Positions 1 through 7,979 of a stretch of DNA of 17,662 nucleotides are shown piece by piece. The notes beneath the pieces are model-generated. The model did not search any database, had not been told where the DNA came from, and was given only the letters and a program-made list of their open reading frames with translations. How positions within the stretch are numbered: the stretch's first letter is position 1; the number at the start of each line of letters is the position of its first letter. This DNA is from an uncultured Lachnospiraceae bacterium. GTDB lineage: Bacteria; Bacillota; Clostridia; Lachnospirales; Lachnospiraceae. Position numbers and translations under genes: made by a program. The stretch is from assembly GCA_910583835.1 (NCBI GenBank), contig CAJTYM010000062.1, positions 1-17,662 of the forward strand, written 5' to 3'.

Positions 1-65
1 ATCAGGTTGTAAGTCAGCGTTTTATTTAAAAGGTCGTCATCCTCTACCAGCAAAATCTTTTTCAT
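1..65 (-). CDS. Response regulator, N-terminal fragment (cut by window edge)
   Basis: The first 21 codons read MKKILLVEDDDLLNKTLTYN and onward. This is the first beta strand and acidic pocket (VEDDD) of a CheY-like receiver domain, of the type seen in OmpR/PhoB-family two-component regulators. The start ATG at 65-63 is preceded by AGAGGAG about 7 nt upstream, so the start is firm. The effector domain lies outside the window, so target genes and the partner kinase are unknown. It is not Spo0A: the N-terminus does not resemble the Spo0A start, although Spo0A is the usual neighbour of spoIVB. Family assignment is good; subfamily is inferred from only 21 residues. Confidence 0.75.
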   Translation of the reverse strand, partial: MKKILLVEDDDLLNKTLTYNL

Positions 66-91
66 ATCCACACTCCTCTGCTTTTTTATTT

Positions 92-131
92 AGTATAACA
101 AGCAAATGTCCGCGAAATGTTACAGCGGACA
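92..131 (-). promoter_or_regulatory. Probable promoter and dyad upstream of the response regulator
   Basis: On the minus strand an extended -10 (TGT-TATACT, hexamer 97-92) lies 26 nt ahead of the response-regulator start. No good -35 is visible. Just upstream is a 7-bp inverted repeat, TGTCCGC (107-113) and GCGGACA (125-131), which could be an operator. On the plus strand the same dyad is followed by a T-run (134-139), so it could instead act as a weak terminator for plus-strand transcripts. Confidence 0.35.
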
Positions 132-252
132 ACTTTTTTCATCCTATATTCATCAGCTAATATCTCGTTTCTGATATACCTTTACCGCAATCCGGTATGA
201 GATAAAAAACCAGATAACAAAAATGATAAGTACAATACGGAAAGCCAGAAGG

Positions 253-495
253 TTTATCCAGAGCTATATCGTGTCTTTCCTGCTCCTGATTATACTTTCC
301 TATGGTTGCCTCATTTAAGCAAACCCTGCTGACATAATAACCTTCTGCCCAAAAATACCGGTTCCCAAACTTATACTTTAAATTTGCGTGTTTGTCAAAT
401 CTCGTTAACGCACTTTTCCCTTTTAAATATCCCATAAACTGTGATATCCTATATTTCGGCAGGATGCTCTCCAGCATATGTATATGGTCGGGCAG
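253..495 (-). pseudogene. IS200/IS605-family TnpA transposase remnant
   Basis: The translated stretch from LPDHIHML to HDIALDK (495 down to 253) is the central and C-terminal part of a Y1 (HUH) transposase of the IS200/IS605 TnpA type. It shows the HUH histidines (D-H-I-H), the QFMGYLKGKSAL segment, KFGNRYFWAEGYYV, and the helix with the usual catalytic tyrosine (ATIGKYNQEQ). The roughly 50-60 residues expected before the HUH motif are missing. After ALDK the reading frame runs into unrelated sequence, so both ends are lost. No terminal hairpins of an intact IS can be assigned with confidence. The copy is dead; in life it would have catalysed single-strand cut-and-paste transposition. The identification comes from family motifs, and the boundaries are approximate. 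Confidence 0.75.
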
Positions 496-496
496 C

Positions 497-663
497 ATCG
501 GTAAATCGCTTCGCGATTCCCCGATGTCCGGCTTTCGCACTGCACTGCCATTAAGCCAGGCACTTCATAAATGCTTCGCATTCATGAAGTATGTGGCTTT
601 CGTCTCTTTGCCTACGCCGTGCCATCCAGCAGACAAAGTCTGCTGGATGAGGGCTCTCGCCCT
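497..663. repeat. Cluster of nested hairpins beside the IS200 remnant
   Basis: Four stem-loops follow one another. ATCGG plus AATCGC-TTC-GCGATT plus CCGAT occupies 497-525. ACTTCATAAATG-CTTCG-CATTCATGAAGT occupies 562-590 with one mismatch and outer AAGCCA/TGGCTT pairing. A perfect 11-bp stem, ATCCAGCAGAC-AAA-GTCTGCTGGAT, occupies 624-648. AGGGC-TCTC-GCCCT occupies 650-663. No credible gene is present here. The density and the short TTC/AAA loops suggest a folded repeat element or decayed mobile DNA rather than chance. The first hairpin overlaps the lost N-terminus of the transposase. Confidence 0.6.
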
Positions 664-667
664 ATAA

Positions 668-718
668 GAATAAAAACACAGGCAATTTTAGAAGCAAGCT
701 TCCAAATTGCCTGTGTTT
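668..718 (-). terminator. Intrinsic terminator after spoIVB
   Basis: A perfect 15-bp outer stem (674-688 with 704-718, AAACACAGGCAATTT) encloses an inner GAAGC-AA-GCTTC hairpin. On the minus strand it is followed by TTTTTATTC. It begins 16 nt after the spoIVB stop, so it ends the long housekeeping operon. Confidence 0.85.
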
Positions 719-733
719 CCATTCTTGCACGGC

Positions 734-1996
734 TCAATGCTCGAGCATATTTTCAATAAAAATCCCATATCCTTTGGTGGCATCCTGGACAAAGACATGC
801 GTGACGGCGCCGATGACTGCTCCATTCTGGATAATCGGGCTGCCGCTCATGCCCTGAATAACGCCACCGGTAAGAGCTAACAATTCAGGGTCTGTGACCT
901 GGAACAGAATACCTTTGTTCTCACTGTTGTAATCCAAATCGAGGATACGGATGCTATACTCCTTCTGTTCTCCGGACACCGAAGAGATAATGGTAGCTTC
1001 TCCTTTTTCTATATTCTGCTTCAAGGCAATGGGGAAATAAGAATCTTCTCTATTTTCCTCGGGCGTCCGCTCAAGCTTGCCATAGATTCCAACATTACTG
1101 TTCTCTTCTACCGTTCCCAGTTTATACTGGTCAAGATAGGTAATAACGCCGGAAATTTCTCCTGGATTCCCTTTCTCTCCTTTGGTAATCCCAGCAATTT
1201 CAGCTTCATAGAGGATTCCATCATTTAGATTGACTTTCAACCCAGTATCCATATCACTGACCGGATGCCCAAGGGCCCCATAATTTCCCTGGGAATCATA
1301 AAATGTCAGCGTACCTACGCCTGCCAGGTCATCCCTGACCCAGATTCCCAGTTTATACTCATCCTCCTCCGTTTCAACAGGCTCAACTTTCAGATGAATA
1401 TATTCCTCATCTCGCAAAACACCCAGTATCACAGGTTCCCCATGGCACTGGTTAATTTTATCAATCAAATCTTCTTTATTTTCCACTATCTGGTCATTGA
1501 TGGTCTTTACATAGTCACCGCTTTTCACCAGATTTGCTGCCGGCTCATGGCTCATGCCGTCATTTCCGACAATCGTACCCGTACCGACAATCATCACGCC
1601 ATCTGTTTCCACATAGATGCCAACCGGAACGCCGCATGGCACAACCTGTTCTTTCTCTATGACTTCCACAGACACATCTTTGAGGTGGAACAATCCCAAC
1701 AGCTTACAGGACATATAATATTTTCCCTGCTCCTGGGATTTCAGGGAAAAGCTTTGATTCAAATCCAGCGTTATCTTCTCTTTCTCTACCACAGGGGACT
1801 GGTTGCCAAATACTTCCATTCCCTCCTGCTGTAATTCTCCGGTAACAGGCACATGGAAATCAAAAATCTCCGCCTCGCCTTTCTCAATATGAATCGTGTC
1901 TGGCAAGGCTTCCACAAAGACAGTATAAGTAAAAAATATGCCAAAGCAGAAGCCTGCAATCAAACTGGCGCGGGCAATCCATCTCTGATACCGCAT
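734..1996 (-). CDS. spoIVB: SpoIVB, sporulation S55-family serine peptidase
   Basis: SpoIVB is made in the forespore and secreted into the intermembrane space, where it cleaves SpoIVFA and triggers pro-sigma-K processing by SpoIVFB. With the ATG at 1996 the protein has 420 residues, close to the family's usual 425. Residues 1-32 form a basic then hydrophobic N-terminal anchor. A PDZ domain spans about 120-205. The S55 peptidase domain follows with GALGHP (His244), Asp369 and GMSGSP (Ser384). The Asp-Ser spacing of 15 equals that recalled for the Bacillus catalytic pair. The start is uncertain: neither the ATG nor an in-frame TTG at 2050 (438 residues) has a strong ribosome binding site, and an in-frame stop lies just above the TTG. 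It is the last gene of the block, 91-145 nt after recN. Confidence 0.93.
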   Translation of the reverse strand: MRYQRWIARASLIAGFCFGIFFTYTVFVEALPDTIHIEKGEAEIFDFHVPVTGELQQEGMEVFGNQSPVVEKEKITLDLNQSFSLKSQEQGKYYMSCKLLGLFHLKDVSVEVIEKEQVVPCGVPVGIYVETDGVMIVGTGTIVGNDGMSHEPAANLVKSGDYVKTINDQIVENKEDLIDKINQCHGEPVILGVLRDEEYIHLKVEPVETEEDEYKLGIWVRDDLAGVGTLTFYDSQGNYGALGHPVSDMDTGLKVNLNDGILYEAEIAGITKGEKGNPGEISGVITYLDQYKLGTVEENSNVGIYGKLERTPEENREDSYFPIALKQNIEKGEATIISSVSGEQKEYSIRILDLDYNSENKGILFQVTDPELLALTGGVIQGMSGSPIIQNGAVIGAVTHVFVQDATKGYGIFIENMLEH

Positions 1997-2103
1997 CTTT
2001 TTTCTCGTCTGTTCTTTCAACTTCTCACACACCCTCTCAAAAAATTTCAAGCAAACTTGAAATCTTCTTTAGTATGTGAAATTCTCCTGTTTTCACTCTG
2101 GGA

Positions 2104-2134
2104 TATTTATGTAATCAGAATATTAATTTCATAC
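2104..2134 (-). promoter_or_regulatory. Candidate sporulation promoter for spoIVB
   Basis: In the gap between recN and spoIVB, on the minus strand, GTATGA (2134-2129) lies 17 nt before CATAAATA (2111-2104). This partly resembles sigma-F/sigma-G promoters, which are known to drive spoIVB in Bacillus. The match is imperfect and could be chance in AT-rich DNA. Confidence 0.3.
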
Positions 2135-2140
2135 AGCTAT

Positions 2141-3832
2141 TTAAGACTTTGCAGAGACCGTGCTTTTTGCCGCATTTGCCAGCGATTTCATCTCCTTCGC
2201 ACTCTCGAGGACCGTATCTGTTATCTTTACGCCGCCCAACATCCTTGCAAGCTCGGATATGCTTTCCTCTTCCTCCAACAGCACAATATTTGAAAAAGTG
2301 CCATTTTTTACTACATTTTTGCTGATAAGAAAATGGCAATCTGCCATAGCTGCAATCTGTGGCAGATGCGTGATGCAGATAACCTGATGGTTCCTGCCGA
2401 TGACATTCATCTTCTCTGCCACCATCTGCGCGGTCCTGCCGCTGATTCCCGCATCAATTTCGTCAAAAATCAAAGTTTCAATCTGGTCGCTCTTGGCGAG
2501 GATTGTCTTGATTGCCAGCATGATTCGACTGAGTTCTCCGCCGGACGCCACCTTGCCAAGGGGTTTTAGCGGTTCTCCTGGGTTCGTGGAAATCAGGAAC
2601 TCTGCTTCATCCCTGCCATTGGCAGTATATTTTCCGGTATCCGCAAATTCCATGACAAAATTCACATCCAGAAAATTCAAATCCACCAACGCTTCTTTCA
2701 CCTGCTTCGATAATTTCTTCGCCGCTTTCTGGCGAATCTGCGAAACCTCGGCAGAAATTGAAGACAATTTGTCTTCTGCCTTATGTAAGCGCTCTCCTAA
2801 CTGCAGAAGATATTGTTCATAATCCTGTAAATGCGCGAGACGACTCTCTTTTTCCTCTTTGGCATGAAGTACTGCCTCTATGCTTCCGCCAAATTTATCC
2901 TTCAGATGGTTTACAACATCCAGGCGTTTCTCCGTCTCATAAAATGTTTCTTCATCAAATTCACCATCTGACATGTAACCGGAAAGTTCCCGGTTAAAAT
3001 CATTCAGCAAATTATCAAGCTCTTCCAGCTGCCCGCACAAATCCCTCAGATCCGGGTCATATTCCGCTGCGGACTGCAGTTCATGGAGTGCACGTCCAAT
3101 CTGCTCCGTGGCGCTTGATTCCCCTCCGGTCATCTCATAAGCATTTCCAGCTGATTCCATAATCCTGCGGTTGTTCGACATTTTACGGTAGGAAACCTCC
3201 AACTCCTCATCCTCGCCCAGAACCAGATTCGCTTCTTTAATTTCTTTGATTTCGTATTCCAGAAAAGAAAGCTCGCGCTCCCTTCCCTCACCGTCCTGGA
3301 CTGCCTGTTTCTGCTCTTGCAGGATTTCCTGATACTCCTGATAACATTTTCTCAGAATTTGTTTCTTTGCATTCAATTTGTCACCAGCAAATTCATCCAG
3401 AATTTCCAAATGTTTCTTCTTGTGCAGCAATGACTGATGCTCATGCTGCCCATGAATGTCAATGAGGAGGGAAGCGACATTCCTCATGCAGGAAGCAGAG
3501 ACGGTCTCGGAATTGATTTTGCCTACGCTTCTTGTCGCCGTTATTTTCCTTGACATAATGATTTCATTATCCTCGGGATAAATGTCCATCTCCTGCAACT
3601 TCTGCAGCTGCTCTTTGTTTTCCACACGAAAAACCAATTCCACCAACGCATATTCTGCCTGGTCCCGCAGCATTTCTTTGGGTGCTTTTTCCCCCAGGGC
3701 AAGGTTGATGGAGCCGATGATAATAGATTTCCCGGCTCCCGTCTCCCCGGAAAGGATATTCAATCCGCTGCCAAATTCCACCTCAGCTTCCTCCAGCAGC
3801 GCCAGATTTTTTACATGCAGACTTACTAACAT
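2141..3832 (-). CDS. recN: RecN, SMC-like DNA repair ATPase
   Basis: RecN is a cytoplasmic SMC-like protein that gathers DNA ends early in double-strand break repair. The 563 residues are full length for the family. Visible parts in order: Walker A GETGAGKS (29-36); the RecN-typical DIHGQHEHQSLL; a long central coiled coil rich in E, K and L (about 150-370); the ABC signature SGGELSRIMLAIK; Walker B LIFDEIDAGISG; and a switch histidine in CITHLPQIAA. The ATG at 3832 has GGAGGAG 8 nt upstream, inside the end of argR. The argR stop is only 3 nt before it, so the two are probably translationally coupled. recN is LexA-controlled in some bacteria, but no LexA box is seen directly in front of it here. 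Confidence 0.97.
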   Translation of the reverse strand: MLVSLHVKNLALLEEAEVEFGSGLNILSGETGAGKSIIIGSINLALGEKAPKEMLRDQAEYALVELVFRVENKEQLQKLQEMDIYPEDNEIIMSRKITATRSVGKINSETVSASCMRNVASLLIDIHGQHEHQSLLHKKKHLEILDEFAGDKLNAKKQILRKCYQEYQEILQEQKQAVQDGEGRERELSFLEYEIKEIKEANLVLGEDEELEVSYRKMSNNRRIMESAGNAYEMTGGESSATEQIGRALHELQSAAEYDPDLRDLCGQLEELDNLLNDFNRELSGYMSDGEFDEETFYETEKRLDVVNHLKDKFGGSIEAVLHAKEEKESRLAHLQDYEQYLLQLGERLHKAEDKLSSISAEVSQIRQKAAKKLSKQVKEALVDLNFLDVNFVMEFADTGKYTANGRDEAEFLISTNPGEPLKPLGKVASGGELSRIMLAIKTILAKSDQIETLIFDEIDAGISGRTAQMVAEKMNVIGRNHQVICITHLPQIAAMADCHFLISKNVVKNGTFSNIVLLEEEESISELARMLGGVKITDTVLESAKEMKSLANAAKSTVSAKS

Positions 3833-3835
3833 ATA

Positions 3836-4291
3836 TTATTCTCCTCCTACAATCCTCCGCAGCCGCTCCATCAGGCGTTCTGTGTCCTCTACCGTGCGGA
3901 TTGCGCACATAATCGTATCATCCCCGGCAATGCTCCCCACAATCTCGTCATGGTCCATCGCATCCAACGCAGCCGCGACTGCCATTGCCATACCGGCTGC
4001 CGTCTTAATTACCAGGATATTCTGCGCCATATCCATGGATACAAAACCATTGCGGAAAATACCGATATATTTCTCACTCATATCCGCGCTTTCCTTGCCC
4101 AATGCCACATATTTCTGCCGCCCGCCTTTTCCCGCCACCTTCGTAAGTTTTAATTCCCGAATGTCCCTTGAGACGGTCGCCTGTGTCACATGAAAACCCT
4201 CCCGTTCCAAACGGTCAGACAGTTCTTCCTGTGTCTCAACATTATGCTTTGCTATAATTTCTAAAATTTTTGTCTGGCGTCTCGATTTCAT
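3836..4291 (-). CDS. argR: ArgR arginine repressor
   Basis: ArgR/AhrC is a hexameric, arginine-dependent transcription factor that represses arginine biosynthesis and activates catabolism. The protein has 151 residues, normal for the family. The N-terminal winged helix contains QATVSRDIRELKLTKV with the DNA-contacting Ser41-Arg42. The C-terminal oligomerisation and arginine-binding domain contains GSIAGDDTIMCAIR, with Asp124-Asp125 in the ligand site. The start chosen is the ATG at 4291, with GGAGG 5 nt upstream. A longer reading frame to 4345 runs into nadK and lacks conserved sequence. It lies 13 nt after nadK and immediately before recN, matching the Bacillus ahrC-recN order. Confidence 0.96.
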   Translation of the reverse strand: MKSRRQTKILEIIAKHNVETQEELSDRLEREGFHVTQATVSRDIRELKLTKVAGKGGRQKYVALGKESADMSEKYIGIFRNGFVSMDMAQNILVIKTAAGMAMAVAAALDAMDHDEIVGSIAGDDTIMCAIRTVEDTERLMERLRRIVGGE

Positions 4292-4304
4292 CCTATCCTC
4301 CAAC

Positions 4305-5165
4305 TTACAGTCTGCAGCCCTGCAATTTCTCCCTGAGCCTCTCAAGGAAACTCAGACGGCTCAGCTTTAAAATACCCGTATATGATTGTGCTTTCTTCAC
4401 AACAATCTGTTCGCCTGACCGCAGCGCACCTACCGGAGCTCCGTCAAAGCTTATCTCCGCCTTCTCTTCCTGCCCTCCGCTGCGCGCTTTCACTTCAATG
4501 GTAATCTCATCCTCCGCGCCCAACACAATGCTTTTGGCATTGAGCGTATGGGGGCTGATTGGCGTCACTACCAAAAGTTCCGCCTTAGGGTCCACAATCG
4601 GCCCTCCCGCCGACATGCTGTATGCTGTGGAACCGGTGGGCGTAGCAATGATAATCCCATCCGCACTGTATGTATTCAGATACTCTCCATTGACAGAAAT
4701 AACCAAATCCATAACCTGCAGCGCCCCACAGCGGTGAATGACGATATCATTGAGCGCTAACCTCTCCTCGCCCATGGTCCCCTGGCTTACGCTTCTGCCC
4801 GACAGCAGCATTCTCTTTTCTACAACGTAATCCTCCCCATCCAGCAAACGCCGTATCCCCTGAATTGCCGTCTCTTCTTCCAATTCACAGAGATAGCCCA
4901 CATGCCCGGTGTTAATGCCAATCAGTGGGATGTTCCGCTCCGCCATATTCCGCGCAGCCCGAAGCAGGGCGCCATCCCCGCCCACTACCAGTATACATTC
5001 TGTATCTTCTGGAATCTTGCCCTCATCAAAGGACTTTCCCTCTTCTTCACGATTTACCTGATAATCACATACTCCGCCATTTTCCAGAATAAAATTGTAA
5101 ATCTCTTTCGTAAGCCTCAATTGCTGGTCCCGCCTTGGGTTCACAATGATATAAAAATGCTTCAT
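4305..5165 (-). CDS. nadK: NAD kinase
   Basis: This enzyme phosphorylates NAD to NADP using ATP (or polyphosphate in some bacteria) in the cytoplasm. The 286 residues show the diagnostic GGDG (62-65), NTGHVGYL (85-92), ND (139-140) and the glycine-rich PTGSTAYSMSAGGP (176-189). The ATG at 5165 is chosen because family conservation begins at MKHFYIIVNP and a purine-rich AAGGAAGGGG lies about 11 nt upstream. An in-frame GTG at 5198 would overlap the tlyA stop and adds 11 unconserved residues. The gene sits between tlyA and argR. Confidence 0.96.
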   Translation of the reverse strand: MKHFYIIVNPRRDQQLRLTKEIYNFILENGGVCDYQVNREEEGKSFDEGKIPEDTECILVVGGDGALLRAARNMAERNIPLIGINTGHVGYLCELEEETAIQGIRRLLDGEDYVVEKRMLLSGRSVSQGTMGEERLALNDIVIHRCGALQVMDLVISVNGEYLNTYSADGIIIATPTGSTAYSMSAGGPIVDPKAELLVVTPISPHTLNAKSIVLGAEDEITIEVKARSGGQEEKAEISFDGAPVGALRSGEQIVVKKAQSYTGILKLSRLSFLERLREKLQGCRL

Positions 5166-5187
5166 TGCACAACTTGCCCCTTCCTTT

Positions 5188-6036
5188 CTAGTCTGCACTT
5201 CCGTCAGCCTGCTGCGGTTCTTTCTGCTGCGGTTCCTTTGCTTTCAATGCTTCATGCGCCCTTTTGACCACCCCGGACACGTCCACTCTTTCTTCATGGC
5301 TGCCTGACTCTTTGCTGATATGTACAAGATATTCAATATTTCCCTCTGGTCCTTTTATGGGGGAGAACTCCAGATTCCATACAGAAAATCCAATTTCCCG
5401 CGCAAACGCAAGAATTTTCTCAATCACTTCCCTATGTATTTTAGGGTCGCGTACCACACCTTTCTTTCCTACTTTCTCCCGCCCCGCTTCAAACTGCGGC
5501 TTTATCAGACAGACCATCTCCCCCTGGGGCGATAATAAGTCTTTTGCCGCCGGAAGCACTTTCTCCAGGGAAATAAAGGACACATCCACTGAGGCAAAAT
5601 CCAGCACATCGTCAATATCATCCGGCTGAACATAACGGATATTTGTCTTCTCCATGCAGACTACCCGGGAATCCTGCCGCAGACTCCAGGCAAACTGTCC
5701 GTATCCCACATCCACCGCATAGACTTTGAGGGCTCCGTTCTGCAGCATGCAGTCTGTAAATCCCCCGGTAGATGCACCGATGTCCATACAAATTTTATCC
5801 TGCAGGTTTATTCCAAAATTCTCTATCGCCTTTTCCAATTTGAGGCCGCCCCGGCTCACATACTTCAAGGTGTTGCCACGGACCTCTATCTTTGCCTTAT
5901 CGTCAAAGGAGCTGCCAGCTTTATCCTCCCGCTGTCCTGCCACGAACACATTTCCTGCCATAATCATGGTCTTCGCTTTCTCCCGGGAGGGCGCCAGCCC
6001 ACGCTGTACTAACAGCACATCCAATCGCTCTTTCAT
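5188..6036 (-). CDS. tlyA: TlyA-family rRNA 2'-O-methyltransferase
   Basis: The protein has an S4 RNA-binding domain (about 1-60, ERLDVLLVQRGLAPSREKAK) joined to an FtsJ/RrmJ-like SAM-dependent methyltransferase domain. The SAM loop is DIGASTGGFTDCML (85-98). Later motifs VDVSFIS (150-156) and LIKPQFEAG (177-185) are also present. Characterised TlyA proteins methylate riboses of 16S and/or 23S rRNA; in Bacillus the equivalent gene is yqxC. The 282 residues include a low-complexity tail (KEPQQKEPQQADGSAD) slightly longer than usual. The ATG at 6036 has AAAGG 8 nt upstream. It lies 54 nt after dxs. Whether it methylates 16S, 23S or both cannot be read from the sequence. Confidence 0.93.
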   Translation of the reverse strand: MKERLDVLLVQRGLAPSREKAKTMIMAGNVFVAGQREDKAGSSFDDKAKIEVRGNTLKYVSRGGLKLEKAIENFGINLQDKICMDIGASTGGFTDCMLQNGALKVYAVDVGYGQFAWSLRQDSRVVCMEKTNIRYVQPDDIDDVLDFASVDVSFISLEKVLPAAKDLLSPQGEMVCLIKPQFEAGREKVGKKGVVRDPKIHREVIEKILAFAREIGFSVWNLEFSPIKGPEGNIEYLVHISKESGSHEERVDVSGVVKRAHEALKAKEPQQKEPQQADGSAD

Positions 6037-6090
6037 GCAATAACCTTTCTGAACTGTTACTAATTGTTCCCTATGCCATTCGGCACGGTC

Positions 6091-7962
6091 CTATTTTCGC
6101 ACATAATTCGCTACAATCCGCTTTACCACCGATTCCGCATCAATCCCATGTTCCTTTTTGAGAATCTCTACGTTTCCATGTTCCACATAGACATCCTCCA
6201 GGGCAATATTCTGTATCTTGATCTCGCCCGCCATATTCTTTTCGTTGAAATACCGCACCACATGCTCTCCAAAACCGCCAGTTGCCACATTTTCCTCCAT
6301 GGTCACCAGAAGGTCATGGTCTTTGGCAAGATTGTCCAACAATTCCCTGTCCAAAGGCTTCACAAAACGGACGTTTATCAAAGAACAGAAATATCCCATA
6401 GACTTCAGCAGTTTATGCACCTGTCTGCCTGTCTCTACCATGCTGCCCACGGCAAGCAGCGCAATTTCCTGCTCCTGGTAAATAATCTCGCTCTTGCCAA
6501 AGACAATCTTCTGCCGAAATTCTTTCAGCCCGGCATATGCCTTTCCCCGCGGATAACGGATGGCTATGGGATGATTAAAATTCACAGCAAATTTCAGCAT
6601 ATCGGAAAGTTCCCATTTATTCTTCGGCGCCAAAATGCTCATATTTGGTATGGAAGAAAGATATGACAAATCGAAGATTCCCTGATGGGTCTCACCATCG
6701 CTTCCCACAAGCCCAGCCCGGTCAATGGCGAACACAACCGGCAAATCCTGAATACAGACGTCATGAAGAATCTGGTCATACGCACGCTGTAAGAAAGAAG
6801 AATAAACTGCCACCACGGGCTTGAGGCCGGCTGCTGCCAGCCCGGCTGCAAAGGTCACGGCATGTCCCTCCGCAATGCCTACATCAAAAAACCTCTCAGG
6901 AAACATATTGTGAAATCGCTTTAATCCCGTGCCGTCTTTCATGGCAGCCGTGATTGCCACTACTTTCTCATCACGCTCCCCTAACTTGCGCATAACCGTA
7001 GAAAAAATATCTGTGTAATTGGCTTCCCTTTTGCGTCTAAGCGGAAGCCCGGTCTCTATCTCAAAGGGCTCTGCGCCATGGAATCTCGCCGGATGACGTT
7101 CTGCCGGTGCATATCCCTTTCCTTTCTTCGTCAGGACATGGACCAATACTGCGCCATTTACCTTCGATGCCTCCCGCAAAACCCGCTTCATTGCCCCTAT
7201 ATCATGTCCGTCCACCGGTCCTAAATATGTGATTCCCATATTTTCAAACAGCATTCCCGGAATCACCAGCTGTTTAATCCCGCTCTTGGTCCGCCGGATA
7301 CGCGTCACAATTCGTTCCCCAAAGACAGGTATCTTATTCAGGGAGTTCGTGACTCCCTCTTTCAGCCCCTGGTAAGCGTCCGCCGTACGCAAATTCCCTA
7401 AATGCCTGGAAAGTCCTCCTACATTTTCAGATATGGACATATTGTTATCATTGAGTACAATGATAAAATTCGTCTTCATCCGTGAAGCATTGTTCAAAGC
7501 CTCGTACGCCATTCCGCCAGTCATTGCACCATCGCCAATCACAGAAATTACTTTATATTGCTCTCCTGTAATTTCCCTAGCCTCCGCATATCCCAGCCCC
7601 GCAGAAATAGAGGTGGAACTATGTCCCGTGTCAAAACAGTCGCAGGAACTCTCATTGCGCTTGGGAAATCCGCTCATTCCGCCATATTCCCGCAGATGTT
7701 CAAACCCCTCCTGCCTTCCGGTAAGAATCTTATGTGTATATGACTGATGCCCCACGTCCCAGATAATCTTATCCTGTGGTAACTGAAAGACCAGATGCAG
7801 CGCCATGGTCAGTTCCACAGTCCCCAAATTGGATGCCAGATGACCGCCATTTACGGAAATCTTCTGAATCAGGAATTTGCGAATCTCTTCCGCCAACAGC
7901 AAAAGCTGTTCCTTGTCCAGCTTTTTAATGTCATTGGGTTCTTTTATCTTCTCCATCACCAT
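6091..7962 (-). CDS. dxs: 1-deoxy-D-xylulose-5-phosphate synthase
   Basis: Dxs condenses pyruvate and glyceraldehyde-3-phosphate, with thiamine diphosphate, in the first step of the MEP isoprenoid pathway. In the 623-residue form, visible landmarks are GGHLASNLG (His41), VGHQSYTHK, GHSSTS (113-118), the thiamine motif GDGAMTGG with a later Asn (143-158), and the transketolase pyrimidine-domain motif DRAGLVGSDGETHQG. The C-terminal transketolase domain is complete. Family conservation starts near MVMEKIKEPNDIKKL, so the ATG at 7962 is preferred, with GGGAG about 11 nt upstream. An ATG at 7983, which overlaps the ispA stop as ATGA, is possible and adds 7 residues. The neighbour ispA works downstream in the same pathway. 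Confidence 0.97.
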   Translation of the reverse strand: MVMEKIKEPNDIKKLDKEQLLLLAEEIRKFLIQKISVNGGHLASNLGTVELTMALHLVFQLPQDKIIWDVGHQSYTHKILTGRQEGFEHLREYGGMSGFPKRNESSCDCFDTGHSSTSISAGLGYAEAREITGEQYKVISVIGDGAMTGGMAYEALNNASRMKTNFIIVLNDNNMSISENVGGLSRHLGNLRTADAYQGLKEGVTNSLNKIPVFGERIVTRIRRTKSGIKQLVIPGMLFENMGITYLGPVDGHDIGAMKRVLREASKVNGAVLVHVLTKKGKGYAPAERHPARFHGAEPFEIETGLPLRRKREANYTDIFSTVMRKLGERDEKVVAITAAMKDGTGLKRFHNMFPERFFDVGIAEGHAVTFAAGLAAAGLKPVVAVYSSFLQRAYDQILHDVCIQDLPVVFAIDRAGLVGSDGETHQGIFDLSYLSSIPNMSILAPKNKWELSDMLKFAVNFNHPIAIRYPRGKAYAGLKEFRQKIVFGKSEIIYQEQEIALLAVGSMVETGRQVHKLLKSMGYFCSLINVRFVKPLDRELLDNLAKDHDLLVTMEENVATGGFGEHVVRYFNEKNMAGEIKIQNIALEDVYVEHGNVEILKKEHGIDAESVVKRIVANYVRK

Positions 7963-7979
7963 AGGAAAACCATCTCCCA

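Noticed and set aside
107..139. Confident plus-strand terminator
   Set aside because: There is a short stem and a T-run, but no plus-strand gene upstream; it is equally well an operator for the response regulator.
1265..1834. 189-residue plus-strand open frame opposite spoIVB
   Set aside because: Antisense to the conserved SpoIVB PDZ and peptidase regions, with no recognisable domain.
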